DNA from: Kribbella steppae
GTDB taxonomy: Bacteria > Actinomycetota > Actinomycetes > Propionibacteriales > Kribbellaceae
NCBI RefSeq assembly: GCF_004342025.1
Contig: NZ_SLWN01000019.1
Span: 107,618 to 171,617 of the forward strand
Length of the DNA stretch: 64,000 nt
Direction of reading: 5' to 3'
Below the pieces are notes generated by a model. That model was not told where the DNA came from. It did no database searches and saw only the letters and a program-made list of their open reading frames with translations. Every line of letters begins with the position of its first letter. The stretch's first letter is position 1. The translations under genes and the position numbers were made by a program. Shown here in pieces: positions 41,295-49,801 of the stretch.

Positions 41295-42017
41295 GTGGAT
41301 CACGCCACCTCATTGACCGGCGGCCGGATCACGAAGGGTGTCGTCCGCATCGGCGACACGGTCAGGCGGCCGGTCTCGCCGAAATCTCCTTTCACCGCAG
41401 AGCTTCTGCGACTGTTCGAGGAGCGAGGGTTCGACAGTGTCCCTCGCTACCTCGGTCAGGACGACGAGGGCCGGGACATCCTCACCTACCTGGACGGCTG
41501 GGTTCCGGCCAGGTACGGGCGTTGGACCGATGAGCAGGTCGCCGCGGTCGGCCGGCTGCTGCGCGCGTTCCACGACGCGACCCGCGGCAGCCGGCTCGCC
41601 GGCCATCACGACGTGGTCTGCCACCACGATCCCGGCCCAACCAATGTCATCTTCCGCGACGGCGTGCCCGCCGCCCTGATCGACTTCGACTTCGCCGAGC
41701 CGGGCGATGTGCTGGAGGATCTCGGGTACGCCTCCTGGACCTGGTGCGTCGCGTCGAAGGTGCCACTCGAAACCCAACCAACACAGGTGAAAGTCCTCGT
41801 CGACGCCTACGGCCTCACCGGCGCGCAACGCCACGCCGTCGTAGACGCCATCCTCGAACGCCAGCTCCGCAACGTCCGCTTCTGGACCGAAGCGACCGTC
41901 GAGGTGACCGACCAACAACGAGCCGAACGCATCGCCTGGTCCCGCCGCGAGCACGCCTTTACCTCCACAAACCGCGACGCCTTCGAACGGGTGCTTAGAG
42001 GCGGCCGGCCTTCTTGA
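41295..42017 (+). CDS. Aminoglycoside-phosphotransferase-family kinase
   Basis: The 240-residue protein has the C-lobe motifs of the APH/choline-kinase fold: catalytic VCHHDPGPTNVIF and metal-binding LIDFDFAEPGDVLEDLGYA. The N-lobe is short (about 80 residues, KGVVRIGDTVRRPVSP), as in many actinobacterial members that phosphorylate unknown small molecules. GTG at 41295 is 4 bp after the AHSA1-VOC stop, so it is likely the third gene of the ArsR operon. Its last 23 bp overlap the end of the convergent DUF58 gene. Antibiotic resistance cannot be concluded. Confidence 0.82.
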   Translation: MDHATSLTGGRITKGVVRIGDTVRRPVSPKSPFTAELLRLFEERGFDSVPRYLGQDDEGRDILTYLDGWVPARYGRWTDEQVAAVGRLLRAFHDATRGSRLAGHHDVVCHHDPGPTNVIFRDGVPAALIDFDFAEPGDVLEDLGYASWTWCVASKVPLETQPTQVKVLVDAYGLTGAQRHAVVDAILERQLRNVRFWTEATVEVTDQQRAERIAWSRREHAFTSTNRDAFERVLRGGRPS

Positions 42018-43287
42018 GGGTTAGGTAGGTGTCGGCCAGAGCGGGGGCTATGTGGTCGGGGTCTTCGTCGACGACGGTGACGCCGGCTCGGGTGAGGATG
42101 GCGGTGACGCGTTCGCGGTCGAGGCGGGTGCGGGCGGCGGAGGCGGCGCCGTACACCTCGATCAGGTCAGAGCGGGTGGACTCGAGTTCGGTGAGGCGTG
42201 GGTCGGCGACGGAGGCCAGCACAATCACGTGGCGGCGCAGCAGCGGGCCGATCACCGGGAGCAGGGACTCCTCGATCACTGCCGGGTCCAGGCCGGTCAG
42301 CAGGACGACGAGGGATCGCTGGCCGAGACGTTCGAGCACCTGCGACACGACCACGCGGAAGTCCGTCTGCACCAGTTCGGCCTCGACGTTCGCCAGCGCG
42401 TTCACGAACGACGGCAGCACGTCCTCCGGCGCGGGACGTCGTACGTCGGCACGTACCGCGGAATCGCAAGCCAGCAAGGAGACCCGGTCACCGGCGCGGG
42501 TTGCCAGCGCGGCCAGCAGCAGGGCCGCGTCCATCGCGTGGTCGAGGCGCGGAGCGTCGCCGACCCGGCCCGCGGACATCCGGCCGGAGTCGATCACGAT
42601 GGCGACCTGGCGATCGCGCTCGGGCCGCCAGGTCCGCAGTACGACGTTGCCGCGCCGGGCCGTGGCACGCCAGTCGATGCTCCGTACGTCGTCACCCGGC
42701 ACGTAGTCGCGCAGTGAGTCGAACTCGGTGCCCTGACCCCTGACCATCAAGGCGGTCCGGCCGTCCAGCTCCCGCAACCGGGCCAGCCGCGACGGCAGGT
42801 GCTTACGGCTCTTGAACGGCGGCAACGCCCGCACAGTCCACGGCACCTGATGTGACCCCTGGCGGCCGGCGAAGCCGAGCGGACCGATCGACCTGATCGT
42901 CACGCGATCCGCCTGCCGGTCACCCCGCCGCGTAGGCAGCAGATGTGTCGTCAGCCGTCGTCGCTCACCCTGTGGCAGGTCCAGCTTGTGCGGCGGATCC
43001 TGTACGCCGGCCGACGGCGGCCACGCGTCACGCAGCAACCCCTTGACCCGTCGACCCGGATTCGCAACCAGCAAATGAACTACAGCCGGTTCACCGAGTC
43101 GTACGGCGTTGTCGCCCTCACGACTGAGCTGGAGCCGCCGTGGCGAGCCGGCCAGCAGTATGTCGACCAGGCACACCACCAACACGACCGCAACGACCAC
43201 GCCGACTCCGCTCCAGCTCGGCATGAGCAGAGCAACGAAGACGACGCCGGCGGCGGCCAGCAGACCGGCCCGGCCAGTGAGCACCAT
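41995..43287 (-). CDS. DUF58 protein
   Basis: The 430-residue protein has two membrane helices near its N-terminus (LLAAAGVVFVALLM and VGVVVAVVLVVCLVDILLA), then a beta-rich region and the DUF58 core with FDSLRDYVPGDDVRSIDWRA and a von Willebrand A-like fold (VAIVIDSGRMSAG). DUF58 genes follow MoxR ATPases almost universally; the pair is thought to act like chaperone and metal-binding partner. ATG at 43287 overlaps the MoxR stop by one base (TGATG). It ends the five-gene operon that begins with the gene at 47113. Confidence 0.92.
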   Translation of the reverse strand: MVLTGRAGLLAAAGVVFVALLMPSWSGVGVVVAVVLVVCLVDILLAGSPRRLQLSREGDNAVRLGEPAVVHLLVANPGRRVKGLLRDAWPPSAGVQDPPHKLDLPQGERRRLTTHLLPTRRGDRQADRVTIRSIGPLGFAGRQGSHQVPWTVRALPPFKSRKHLPSRLARLRELDGRTALMVRGQGTEFDSLRDYVPGDDVRSIDWRATARRGNVVLRTWRPERDRQVAIVIDSGRMSAGRVGDAPRLDHAMDAALLLAALATRAGDRVSLLACDSAVRADVRRPAPEDVLPSFVNALANVEAELVQTDFRVVVSQVLERLGQRSLVVLLTGLDPAVIEESLLPVIGPLLRRHVIVLASVADPRLTELESTRSDLIEVYGAASAARTRLDRERVTAILTRAGVTVVDEDPDHIAPALADTYLTLKKAGRL

Positions 43288-44258
43288 CAGCGTGGTACCG
43301 GCACCGTGGCCAGCACGCTCTCGAGGACGGCGTCCGCACTCACACCCTCGAGCTCGGCCTCCGGACGCACCTGCACTCGGTGCCGAAGGCAAGGACGCGC
43401 CATCGCCTTCACATCGTCCGGAATGACGTAGTCACGCCCGGACAGCCACGCCCAGGCTCTGGCCACGGCCAGCAGCGCAGTAGCCCCTCGCGGCGACACA
43501 CCGAGCTGCAACGACGGCGACTGCCGCGTCGCCCGGCAGAGGTCCACGACATAGGCCAACACGTCCTCGCGGACGGCAACCCGTCGTACGGCGGCCTGCC
43601 CGGCCAGCAGGTCCTCCGGCCCAGCCACCGGCCGCAGACCCGCCGCGGCGAGATCCCGCGGGTCGAAGCCCTGCGCATGCCGAGCCAGTACGGCGATCTC
43701 CGCATCGCGCGGCGGGATGTCGAGAGTGACCTTGAGCAGGAACCGGTCGAGCTGGGCCTCCGGCAACGGGTACGTGCCCTCGTACTCGATCGGGTTCTGC
43801 GTCGCGGCGACTACGAACGGCGCCGGCAGCATGCGCGGCTCGCCGTCCACGGTGACCTGCCGCTCCTCCATCGCCTCCAGCAGCGCCGCCTGGGTCTTCG
43901 GCGGTGTCCGGTTGATCTCGTCGGCCAGCAGGATGTTGGTGAAGACAGGGCCCGGCCGGAACTCGAACTCGCTGCTCTTGGCGTCGTACACCAGCGAGCC
44001 GGTGACGTCACCGGGCATCAGGTCCGGGGTGAACTGGACCCGCTTGGTGTCCAGCCGCATCGCCATCGACAACGCCCGCACCATCAGCGTCTTCGCCGTA
44101 CCGGGGACGCCTTCGAGCAGCACGTGGCCGCGGCAGAGCAGGGCGAGTACCAGCGCCGTCACCGCAGTGTCCTGACCGACCACCGCCTTGCCGATCTCGG
44201 TCCGCAGCGCGACCAGCGCCTGCCTGGCCTGGTCGGCGGTGACCTCGGTAGTCGTCAC
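43287..44258 (-). CDS. MoxR-family AAA ATPase
   Basis: The 323-residue AAA+ protein has Walker A LEGVPGTAKT, Walker B ILLADEINR followed by TPPKTQAALLEAMEERQVTV, sensor 1 FVVAATQNPIEYEGTYPLPE, and a C-terminal lid with VSPRGA (sensor 2 Arg). MoxR proteins work as chaperones for assembling metal- or cofactor-containing complexes with DUF58/VWA partners. GTG start in a GTGA overlap with the DUF4350 gene. Fully typical in length. Confidence 0.95.
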   Translation of the reverse strand: MTTTEVTADQARQALVALRTEIGKAVVGQDTAVTALVLALLCRGHVLLEGVPGTAKTLMVRALSMAMRLDTKRVQFTPDLMPGDVTGSLVYDAKSSEFEFRPGPVFTNILLADEINRTPPKTQAALLEAMEERQVTVDGEPRMLPAPFVVAATQNPIEYEGTYPLPEAQLDRFLLKVTLDIPPRDAEIAVLARHAQGFDPRDLAAAGLRPVAGPEDLLAGQAAVRRVAVREDVLAYVVDLCRATRQSPSLQLGVSPRGATALLAVARAWAWLSGRDYVIPDDVKAMARPCLRHRVQVRPEAELEGVSADAVLESVLATVPVPR

Positions 44259-45397
44259 GGGTGTCGTACCTCCTGCGTCAGTACGTCGAGTTCATGGGAC
44301 AAGGACATCAGGGCGGCGTCGCTGAGGGGTGGAAGGCCGTAGAGGAGTTCGTACAGCATGGCCGGGTCCCGACCGGTGTGTGCGGCAACAGTCGCGACCA
44401 CCGCGGACGGCTCGGCCCGCCGCGGGATGCCGTGCGCTTTGTGGAGCTTGCCGAGAGCGGACTCACGTAGAGCGGCCGCGGCACGGTCCCGGGCGCGTGA
44501 GCGGCGGTAGAGGCGCGCTCTGCCCTCTGTGGTCTCCGCAGCGCGCACGATGACCGGCAGCCGCTCGGCAACCACCGGACCGAGCCGACGACCTCGCCAG
44601 AGCGCTACTACGAGTACGGCGAACGCCAGTGCCCAGGCGATGTAGCGGACATCCGGAGGAATCAGCGGCGGAGCGTCCTCGTCTGGCTCGTCGTAGCCGG
44701 TGGACTCCCACTGCGGCAGGTACCAGGTCAGGTCCTGGTGGGTGCCGATCAGATTGAGTGCCAGGGCGGCGTTGCCGTCGTCGGCGATCTGGTCGTTGGT
44801 GAACGAGCGCTGCGAGCCCACGACGTCGACGATCCGGCCGTCGGTCTCCAACCGGATCACCGTGTTCGTAATGCCGTCTCCATAGCAGGCCTGGGCCGTG
44901 GAGGGCGCCGAGTAGGTAGAGCCGCTGACAGTCACAGTGCCGGCCTTTACCGCGGCCGGCAGGTCGCAGTCGGGATCACGGCTGCTGGAGGACAGGATCT
45001 GGCCGGTGTCATCGACACCGGGCGCGAGAGCTTCGAGCGCGCGGGAACCAGGGCGGATGAGGATGATGTGGCTCCAGCCCGCGTCAGCGATCCGCTGCCA
45101 GTCAGAGCGATCCAGCTGGCCCATCGGACCGATCAGCAAAGTCTTGCCGTCTCCTGGTTCGACTGCGTCGTCCAGCAGTTCAGTGCCGTGCACGGTGACG
45201 CCGTGGTTCTCCAGCAGCGCCGCCAGCGCCCGTGCACCACCCTGCTCGGTGGAGTCCGGGCTGAACGGTCCAGAGGTCCGTGCCGCGGTGGCGATCATGA
45301 TGACGATCGCCACCAGCACGATGACCCCGGTGACGAGCATCGGTGTCCTCAGCACACGCCAACTCTCGCCGGCACTCCGCCCGACCGAAGTGCTCAT
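44255..45397 (-). CDS. DUF4350 membrane protein
   Basis: The 380-residue protein has an N-terminal helix (VLVAIVIMIATAA), an outside domain of about 210 residues (DUF4350, with ALAALLENHGVTVHG and SHIILIRPGSRALEAL), a second helix (YIAWALAFAVLVVALW) and a basic cytosolic C-terminus. It is the standard partner of DUF4129, MoxR and DUF58. ATG at 45397 begins the homology (MSTSVGRSAG); the frame is open further up but crosses a hairpin and has no coding character. That start codon lies within the 3' arm of a perfect 10-bp hairpin. Confidence 0.88.
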   Translation of the reverse strand: MSTSVGRSAGESWRVLRTPMLVTGVIVLVAIVIMIATAARTSGPFSPDSTEQGGARALAALLENHGVTVHGTELLDDAVEPGDGKTLLIGPMGQLDRSDWQRIADAGWSHIILIRPGSRALEALAPGVDDTGQILSSSSRDPDCDLPAAVKAGTVTVSGSTYSAPSTAQACYGDGITNTVIRLETDGRIVDVVGSQRSFTNDQIADDGNAALALNLIGTHQDLTWYLPQWESTGYDEPDEDAPPLIPPDVRYIAWALAFAVLVVALWRGRRLGPVVAERLPVIVRAAETTEGRARLYRRSRARDRAAAALRESALGKLHKAHGIPRRAEPSAVVATVAAHTGRDPAMLYELLYGLPPLSDAALMSLSHELDVLTQEVRHP

Positions 45398-45430
45398 CCG
45401 CGTCCTCGCTTCGCTCCGGGCGCGGATGAG
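45393..45430 (-). promoter_or_regulatory. Hairpin around the DUF4350 start codon
   Basis: CTCATCCGCG (45393-45402) and CGCGGATGAG (45421-45430) are perfect 10-bp arms. In the minus-strand mRNA the ATG sits in the 3' arm and GAGGA, the likely ribosome-binding site, lies in the 18-base loop. The stem would block initiation unless opened, for instance by a ribosome finishing the upstream DUF4129 gene 76 bp away. Confidence 0.55.
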
Positions 45431-45473
45431 GTACGAGATGCGCTGTGCCTGATGGTGAACTCGCTCCGTTCCT

Positions 45474-46103
45474 TCACGCGCGCACCAGCACCCGCGCAGT
45501 CCGGGCTGCGCCATCAGCTGTGACCACCGCGGCGTACCGCTCTGGTGTCCCGGGACGGTTGCCGTAGACAACCTCAGTGAACGCCAGTGCAGCCGGCTGT
45601 AGCGGACCCCGGAGCTCCGGCACCGCCCGTCCAGCGTCCGCCACTACCTCGTACGCCGTCCGGCCGGCCCGCTCGTCCAGGATCGTCCGCTCGGTCAACT
45701 CGGCGACACAGGCGCGGAACCGGCTGCGAATAGCGTGCGCGTAGTCACCGGCCGCGGCCTCCTGCTCCGCCTGGGCGCGGTACTCGGCCGCACTACGCGG
45801 TCTCGCGGTGTCGAAGACGACCTGCTTCTCCCGGTGGCTCGTGCGGAGCACACCGGCTCGCCAGAGCACCACGACGACGATGAGCACGATCAGTCCGATC
45901 AGCATGAACAGACCGGCGTGGCCGCTCGGTGACGACCCGGTCAGGCTGTCCAGCAGGTCGGCGACCCACTCCAGCACCTTGCCGATCGCCCGCTCGATGA
46001 GCGAGTCGCCGGACTGCCGGTACGCCGTCTTGGACAGCTCCTTGGCCGCCTCGGCAGCCGCTTCGTCCCGGCCGATGTCGACCGGCGGCTCCAGGATGAT
46101 CAT
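45474..46103 (-). CDS. DUF4129 membrane protein
   Basis: The 209-residue protein has a cytosolic or external N-terminus (about 65 residues), one membrane helix (LFMLIGLIVLIVVVVLW) and a C-terminal DUF4129 domain (YRAQAEQEAAAGDYAHAIR, FRACVAELTERTILDERAGRTAYE). Such proteins accompany DUF4350-MoxR-DUF58 operons, and some also occur fused to transglutaminases. The ATG overlaps the stop of the preceding gene by ATGA. The function is unknown. Confidence 0.87.
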   Translation of the reverse strand: MIILEPPVDIGRDEAAAEAAKELSKTAYRQSGDSLIERAIGKVLEWVADLLDSLTGSSPSGHAGLFMLIGLIVLIVVVVLWRAGVLRTSHREKQVVFDTARPRSAAEYRAQAEQEAAAGDYAHAIRSRFRACVAELTERTILDERAGRTAYEVVADAGRAVPELRGPLQPAALAFTEVVYGNRPGTPERYAAVVTADGAARTARVLVRA

Positions 46104-47113
46104 GCGGTGCCTCCGGGGCGCAGTACGGGCCGCATCCACAGGTCGAGGCCTTCACGTCGTACCCGGAGATCCAGGTAGATCAGGGCCTGGACGGCGGACA
46201 TGAAGGCCAGACTGGCGATCAGGGTGATCGCGGTCGCCAGCCCAGCGGCCACACCAAGCACGATCGCGGCCACCGTCGCACTGCTGCTGTGGCTGCTGTC
46301 GGCCCACGTGCCGACCGTCATCACCAGTGTGGTGACCCCGTACTGCAGGGCGTAGCTGACGATGTTCACCACCAGTCCCGCGAACAGCAGGATGCCGAAC
46401 ACGCGCCAGAACTTGCCCTTCACCAGCTGCCAGGACCGCTTCAGCGCACCCCAGATCCCCACCCTGACAGGGATGTGGAGGCCGATGTCCGGCGCGTGCC
46501 TGCCCTCCATCAGGACAACGGTCCCGGCCAGCAACAGGCGGATGCCGAAGATCAGCACCAGCACCGCACCGACCAGCATCATCACGATGGCCACCGCACC
46601 GGCCACGTCGGACGAGACCGCCGACTCGGCCCCCGAGTCGATGCCGACCACTGCCAGCCCCCAGCCACCGATGAGGATGATGAACGACAGCGACTGCACC
46701 AGCCCGACCGCGCACAGCGCGGGCAAAGCCGGCCGGATCAGCCGCAGCAGCTCCCGCGGCCCGACCCGACGCGCCAGCTGACTCCGAACGGCGGCCAGCG
46801 CGATGATCCCGGCCAGCATGCTCGACACCACGCTGAACAGCACCAGTTGGACGCCGTACGTGAGCAGGAGCGCCGCACCGGCCTGCTGGAACGGGTCGTC
46901 GGCCCCGAAGAACCCACCGATCCCACCTGGTACGGCGACCTCCGTCAGCACGGCCTGGACGGCGAGCAGGGCGATGGCGGCGAGCACCGGAAGGCCCAGC
47001 ATGATCGTCTTGTTCTCGGAGATGGTCCGGGCCGCGTTGTCGAGCAGGTCGGCAGGCAGCCAGGGGCGCAGCGGCTCCGCCGCCGGGTCCTCGTGCAGAC
47101 CGATGTCGTCCAC
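46100..47113 (-). CDS. Polytopic membrane protein at the head of the MoxR operon
   Basis: The 337-residue protein has about seven hydrophobic helices, among them IMLGLPVLAAIALLAVQAVL, GAALLLTYGVQLVLFSVV, LSFIILIGGWGLAVVGID and VAIVMMLVGAVLVLIFGIRL, and a basic linker LKRSWQLVKGKFWRVFG. Homologues are labelled glycerophosphoryl diester phosphodiesterase membrane-domain proteins, though no catalytic residues of that enzyme are present. GTG at 47113 has GGGGAGG five bases upstream; the frame extends further but that part lies in the divergent promoter region towards mtrA. It is first of five overlapping genes. Confidence 0.8.
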   Translation of the reverse strand: MDDIGLHEDPAAEPLRPWLPADLLDNAARTISENKTIMLGLPVLAAIALLAVQAVLTEVAVPGGIGGFFGADDPFQQAGAALLLTYGVQLVLFSVVSSMLAGIIALAAVRSQLARRVGPRELLRLIRPALPALCAVGLVQSLSFIILIGGWGLAVVGIDSGAESAVSSDVAGAVAIVMMLVGAVLVLIFGIRLLLAGTVVLMEGRHAPDIGLHIPVRVGIWGALKRSWQLVKGKFWRVFGILLFAGLVVNIVSYALQYGVTTLVMTVGTWADSSHSSSATVAAIVLGVAAGLATAITLIASLAFMSAVQALIYLDLRVRREGLDLWMRPVLRPGGTA

Positions 47114-47321
47114 TGGCACCTCCCCTCGTTGAACCGCCGGCCAGTCTGAGCCGTGTAGTCCATAAGTTGTGTCCGGCACGGGCTGTGCACCATGATCACA
47201 GCCCAACTCGGGGTCACACGGCGATCCGGCGTGTGCACTACCCGGGGAATGGGACACTATCCGTAGTGCGTACGGTCAGCATCCGCTGGGCGCACAACGA
47301 TCGGACGGCAAGGAGCAGGGC

Positions 47322-48020
47322 GTGGCAGACGGTAACCGGACGATGAGGGGTCGCGTTCTCATCGTCGACGACGACACAGCGTTGTCGGAGATGCTCAGCA
47401 TCGTGCTGCGCAACGAGGGCTACGACACCTATCTGTGCGCAACCGGTGACAAAGCGGTGCCGGCGTTCCGGGAGTTCAAGCCGGATCTCCTGCTGCTCGA
47501 CCTGATGCTGCCCGGGATGGACGGGATCGACGTCTGCCGGGCGATCCGGGCCGAGTCCGGCGTACCGATCGTGATGCTGACGGCCAAGAGCGACACCGTC
47601 GACGTGGTGCTGGGCCTGGAGTCCGGCGCGGACGACTACGTGGTGAAGCCGTTCAAGCCGAAGGAGCTGGTGGCCCGGATCCGGGCCCGGCTGCGCCGGA
47701 TGGACGAGCCCGGGCCGGAGTCGCTGACCATCGGCGACCTGACCATCGATGTGGCCGGGCACTCGGTGAAGCGGGCCGGTGAGACGATCCAGCTGACCCC
47801 GCTGGAGTTCGACCTGCTGGTCTGCCTGGCCTCCAAGCCCTGGCAGGTGTTCACCCGCGAGGTGCTGCTGGAGCAGGTCTGGGGCTACCGGCACGCGGCC
47901 GACACCCGGCTGGTCAACGTGCACGTCCAGCGACTGCGCTCCAAGATCGAGAAGGATCCCGAGCACCCGGAGATCGTGGTCACGGTCCGCGGTGTCGGCT
48001 ACAAGGCGGGTGCGGACTGA
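47322..48020 (+). CDS. mtrA: Response regulator MtrA
   Basis: The 232-residue OmpR-type regulator has a receiver domain (about residues 10-122) with VLIVDDDTAL, phosphoacceptor DLLLLDLMLPG, MLTAKS and VVKPFKPKEL, and a winged helix (about 135-230) with LTPLEFDLLVCLASKPWQVF, then VNVHVQRLRSKIE. It is nearly identical in character to actinobacterial MtrA, which controls cell division, peptidoglycan remodelling and osmotic response. GTG at 47322 has AAGGAG six bases upstream; ATG seven codons later is an alternative. The 208-bp gap to the divergent MoxR operon contains GCACTAC/GTAGTGC arms but no certain promoter. Confidence 0.96.
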   Translation: MADGNRTMRGRVLIVDDDTALSEMLSIVLRNEGYDTYLCATGDKAVPAFREFKPDLLLLDLMLPGMDGIDVCRAIRAESGVPIVMLTAKSDTVDVVLGLESGADDYVVKPFKPKELVARIRARLRRMDEPGPESLTIGDLTIDVAGHSVKRAGETIQLTPLEFDLLVCLASKPWQVFTREVLLEQVWGYRHAADTRLVNVHVQRLRSKIEKDPEHPEIVVTVRGVGYKAGAD

Positions 48021-49801
48021 TCGAGTACGGACGCGACCAAGAGTCGCAGGCGGCCGCCGACGCCCCGGCCGCGCCGGTCGGGCCGGAGCAGCAGCCGGCC
48101 CCGCCCGAGCAGGAGACGGCGGAGACCCGCGGGACGGAGCTGGAGCTCACCGCCGCCGTGGCGGACTGGCCTGCCTACCCGCAGCCGCTGTGGCGGACGC
48201 ACCCGAAGCACTGGCCGGACATCTGGCGCCGGTCCATCCAGGCCCGGATCGTCACCGGCACCCTGCTGATGTCGACCGTCGTCCTGCTCCTGGTCGGCTG
48301 GGTGATGATGAGCCAGGTCACCGACGGCGTGCTCGAGTCCCGCCGGAGCAGCGCACAGTCGGAGGCCGTCGCCCAGCTGGCCTCGCTGTCCAACACCATC
48401 GACGCCGCCGACCCGAACATCATCAACCAGCAGCTGTCCGAGCTCGTCCTCGGCTCCAATCGCCCCGGCCTGTACGACGTCCTGCTGGTGCCGGCCGACA
48501 CGTCCACCACCAACGCGATCCGCTACACCGGTCTGGTCGACAGCGACTCGATCCCGACCGAGCTGGCGTCCTCGGTGATGAGCGACGACACCAAGCTCTG
48601 GGACACCTACACGGTGATCCACTACCGCGACGGTCCCAGCGTCCCCGGTCTGGTGGTCGGATCCCAGCTGCGGGTCCCGACCGCACCCACCGAGCGGTAC
48701 GCGGTCTACTTCCTCTTCCCGCTCACCCCGCAGCAGGAGACGCTCGACGTCGTCCAGCGCGCGCTGGTCACCGCGGGTCTACTGCTGGTCGTCCTGCTCG
48801 GTGCGGTCGCCTGGCTGGTCACCCGTCAGGTGGTCACCCCGGTCCGGATGGCGCGGCGGATCGCTGAGCGGCTGGCGGCCGGCAAGCTCGAGGAGCGGAT
48901 GCAGGTCCGCGGCACCGACGACCTGGCCCGGCTGGCGGTCTCCTTCAACAAGATGGCCGGCAACCTGCAACGGCAGATCCGTCGGCTGGAGGAGCTGTCC
49001 CGGCTGCAACGCCGATTCGTCTCCGACGTCTCGCACGAGCTGCGCACGCCGCTGACCACGGTCCGGATGGCCGCCGACCTGCTGCACGAGAGCCGGGACC
49101 AGTTCGACCCGATCAGCCGGCGCTCGGTCGAGCTGCTGCAGAACGAGCTCAACCGGTTCGAGGAACTGCTCGCCGACCTGCTCGAGATCAGCAGGTTCGA
49201 CGCGGGCGCGGCCGCCCTCGACCTGGAGGACGTCGATCTGCGCGACATCGTCAACCGGGTGCTGGAGAACCACGAGACCCTGCTGCAGCGCAAGGGCTGT
49301 GAGGTCCAGCTCAACATGCCGGAGCCGTGCCGGGCCCAGGTGGACGCGCGCCGGATCGAGCGGATCCTGCGCAACCTGATCGGCAACGCGATCGAGCACA
49401 GCGAGGGCCTACCGATCCGGATCAGTACGGCGTACGACGACGACGCGGCGGCCGTCGCGGTCCGCGACCACGGCATCGGCTTCCGGGCCGAGGAGGCCGA
49501 GATGGTGTTCAGCCGGTTCTGGCGAGCCGATCCGGCCCGGGCCAGGACCACCGGCGGCACCGGACTCGGCCTGTCCATCGCGCTGGAGGACGCCCGGCTG
49601 CACGGCGGCCGGCTGGATGCCTGGGGCTCGCCCGGCGACGGCGCCTACTTCCGGCTCACGCTGCCGCGACGGCCGGACGTCACGCTGTCCGGCTCGCCGC
49701 TGCCGGCCCGTCCGGCGGACGCCAGCCGCGTGGTGACGGAGAAGTCCCTGGTCGACGTCGGAGCGCCGTACCAGAAACTGACCGGTGGTGAGGAACGGTG
49801 A
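48017..49801 (+). CDS. mtrB: Sensor histidine kinase MtrB, probable CTG start
   Basis: This MtrB has two membrane helices (ARIVTGTLLMSTVVLLLVGW and LLLVVLLGAVAWLVTRQVV) around an external sensor domain, a HAMP domain, the H-box FVSDVSHELRTPLTTV, and the ATPase N-, G1- and G2-boxes (NLIGNAIEHS, VRDHGIGF, GGTGLGLSIA). No ATG, GTG or TTG lies in frame between the mtrA stop and GTG at 48158, yet the 137 bases between show strong coding codon bias and encode an acidic Pro/Ala/Gln-rich N-terminus. CTG at 48017 overlaps the mtrA TGA and has AAGGCGGG seven bases upstream. I take it as the start (594 residues); from 48158 it would be 547. Confidence 0.9.
   Translation: MIEYGRDQESQAAADAPAAPVGPEQQPAPPEQETAETRGTELELTAAVADWPAYPQPLWRTHPKHWPDIWRRSIQARIVTGTLLMSTVVLLLVGWVMMSQVTDGVLESRRSSAQSEAVAQLASLSNTIDAADPNIINQQLSELVLGSNRPGLYDVLLVPADTSTTNAIRYTGLVDSDSIPTELASSVMSDDTKLWDTYTVIHYRDGPSVPGLVVGSQLRVPTAPTERYAVYFLFPLTPQQETLDVVQRALVTAGLLLVVLLGAVAWLVTRQVVTPVRMARRIAERLAAGKLEERMQVRGTDDLARLAVSFNKMAGNLQRQIRRLEELSRLQRRFVSDVSHELRTPLTTVRMAADLLHESRDQFDPISRRSVELLQNELNRFEELLADLLEISRFDAGAAALDLEDVDLRDIVNRVLENHETLLQRKGCEVQLNMPEPCRAQVDARRIERILRNLIGNAIEHSEGLPIRISTAYDDDAAAVAVRDHGIGFRAEEAEMVFSRFWRADPARARTTGGTGLGLSIALEDARLHGGRLDAWGSPGDGAYFRLTLPRRPDVTLSGSPLPARPADASRVVTEKSLVDVGAPYQKLTGGEER

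Noticed and set aside
41295..42017. Antibiotic-resistance aminoglycoside kinase
   Set aside because: The fold is right but the N-lobe is short and the family covers many substrates; context suggests an ArsR-controlled small-molecule operon, not a resistance gene.
47114..47257. 49-residue N-terminal extension of the membrane protein at the head of the MoxR operon
   Set aside because: The extension lies in the divergent region towards mtrA and is not membrane-like, while GTG at 47113 has a strong ribosome-binding site.
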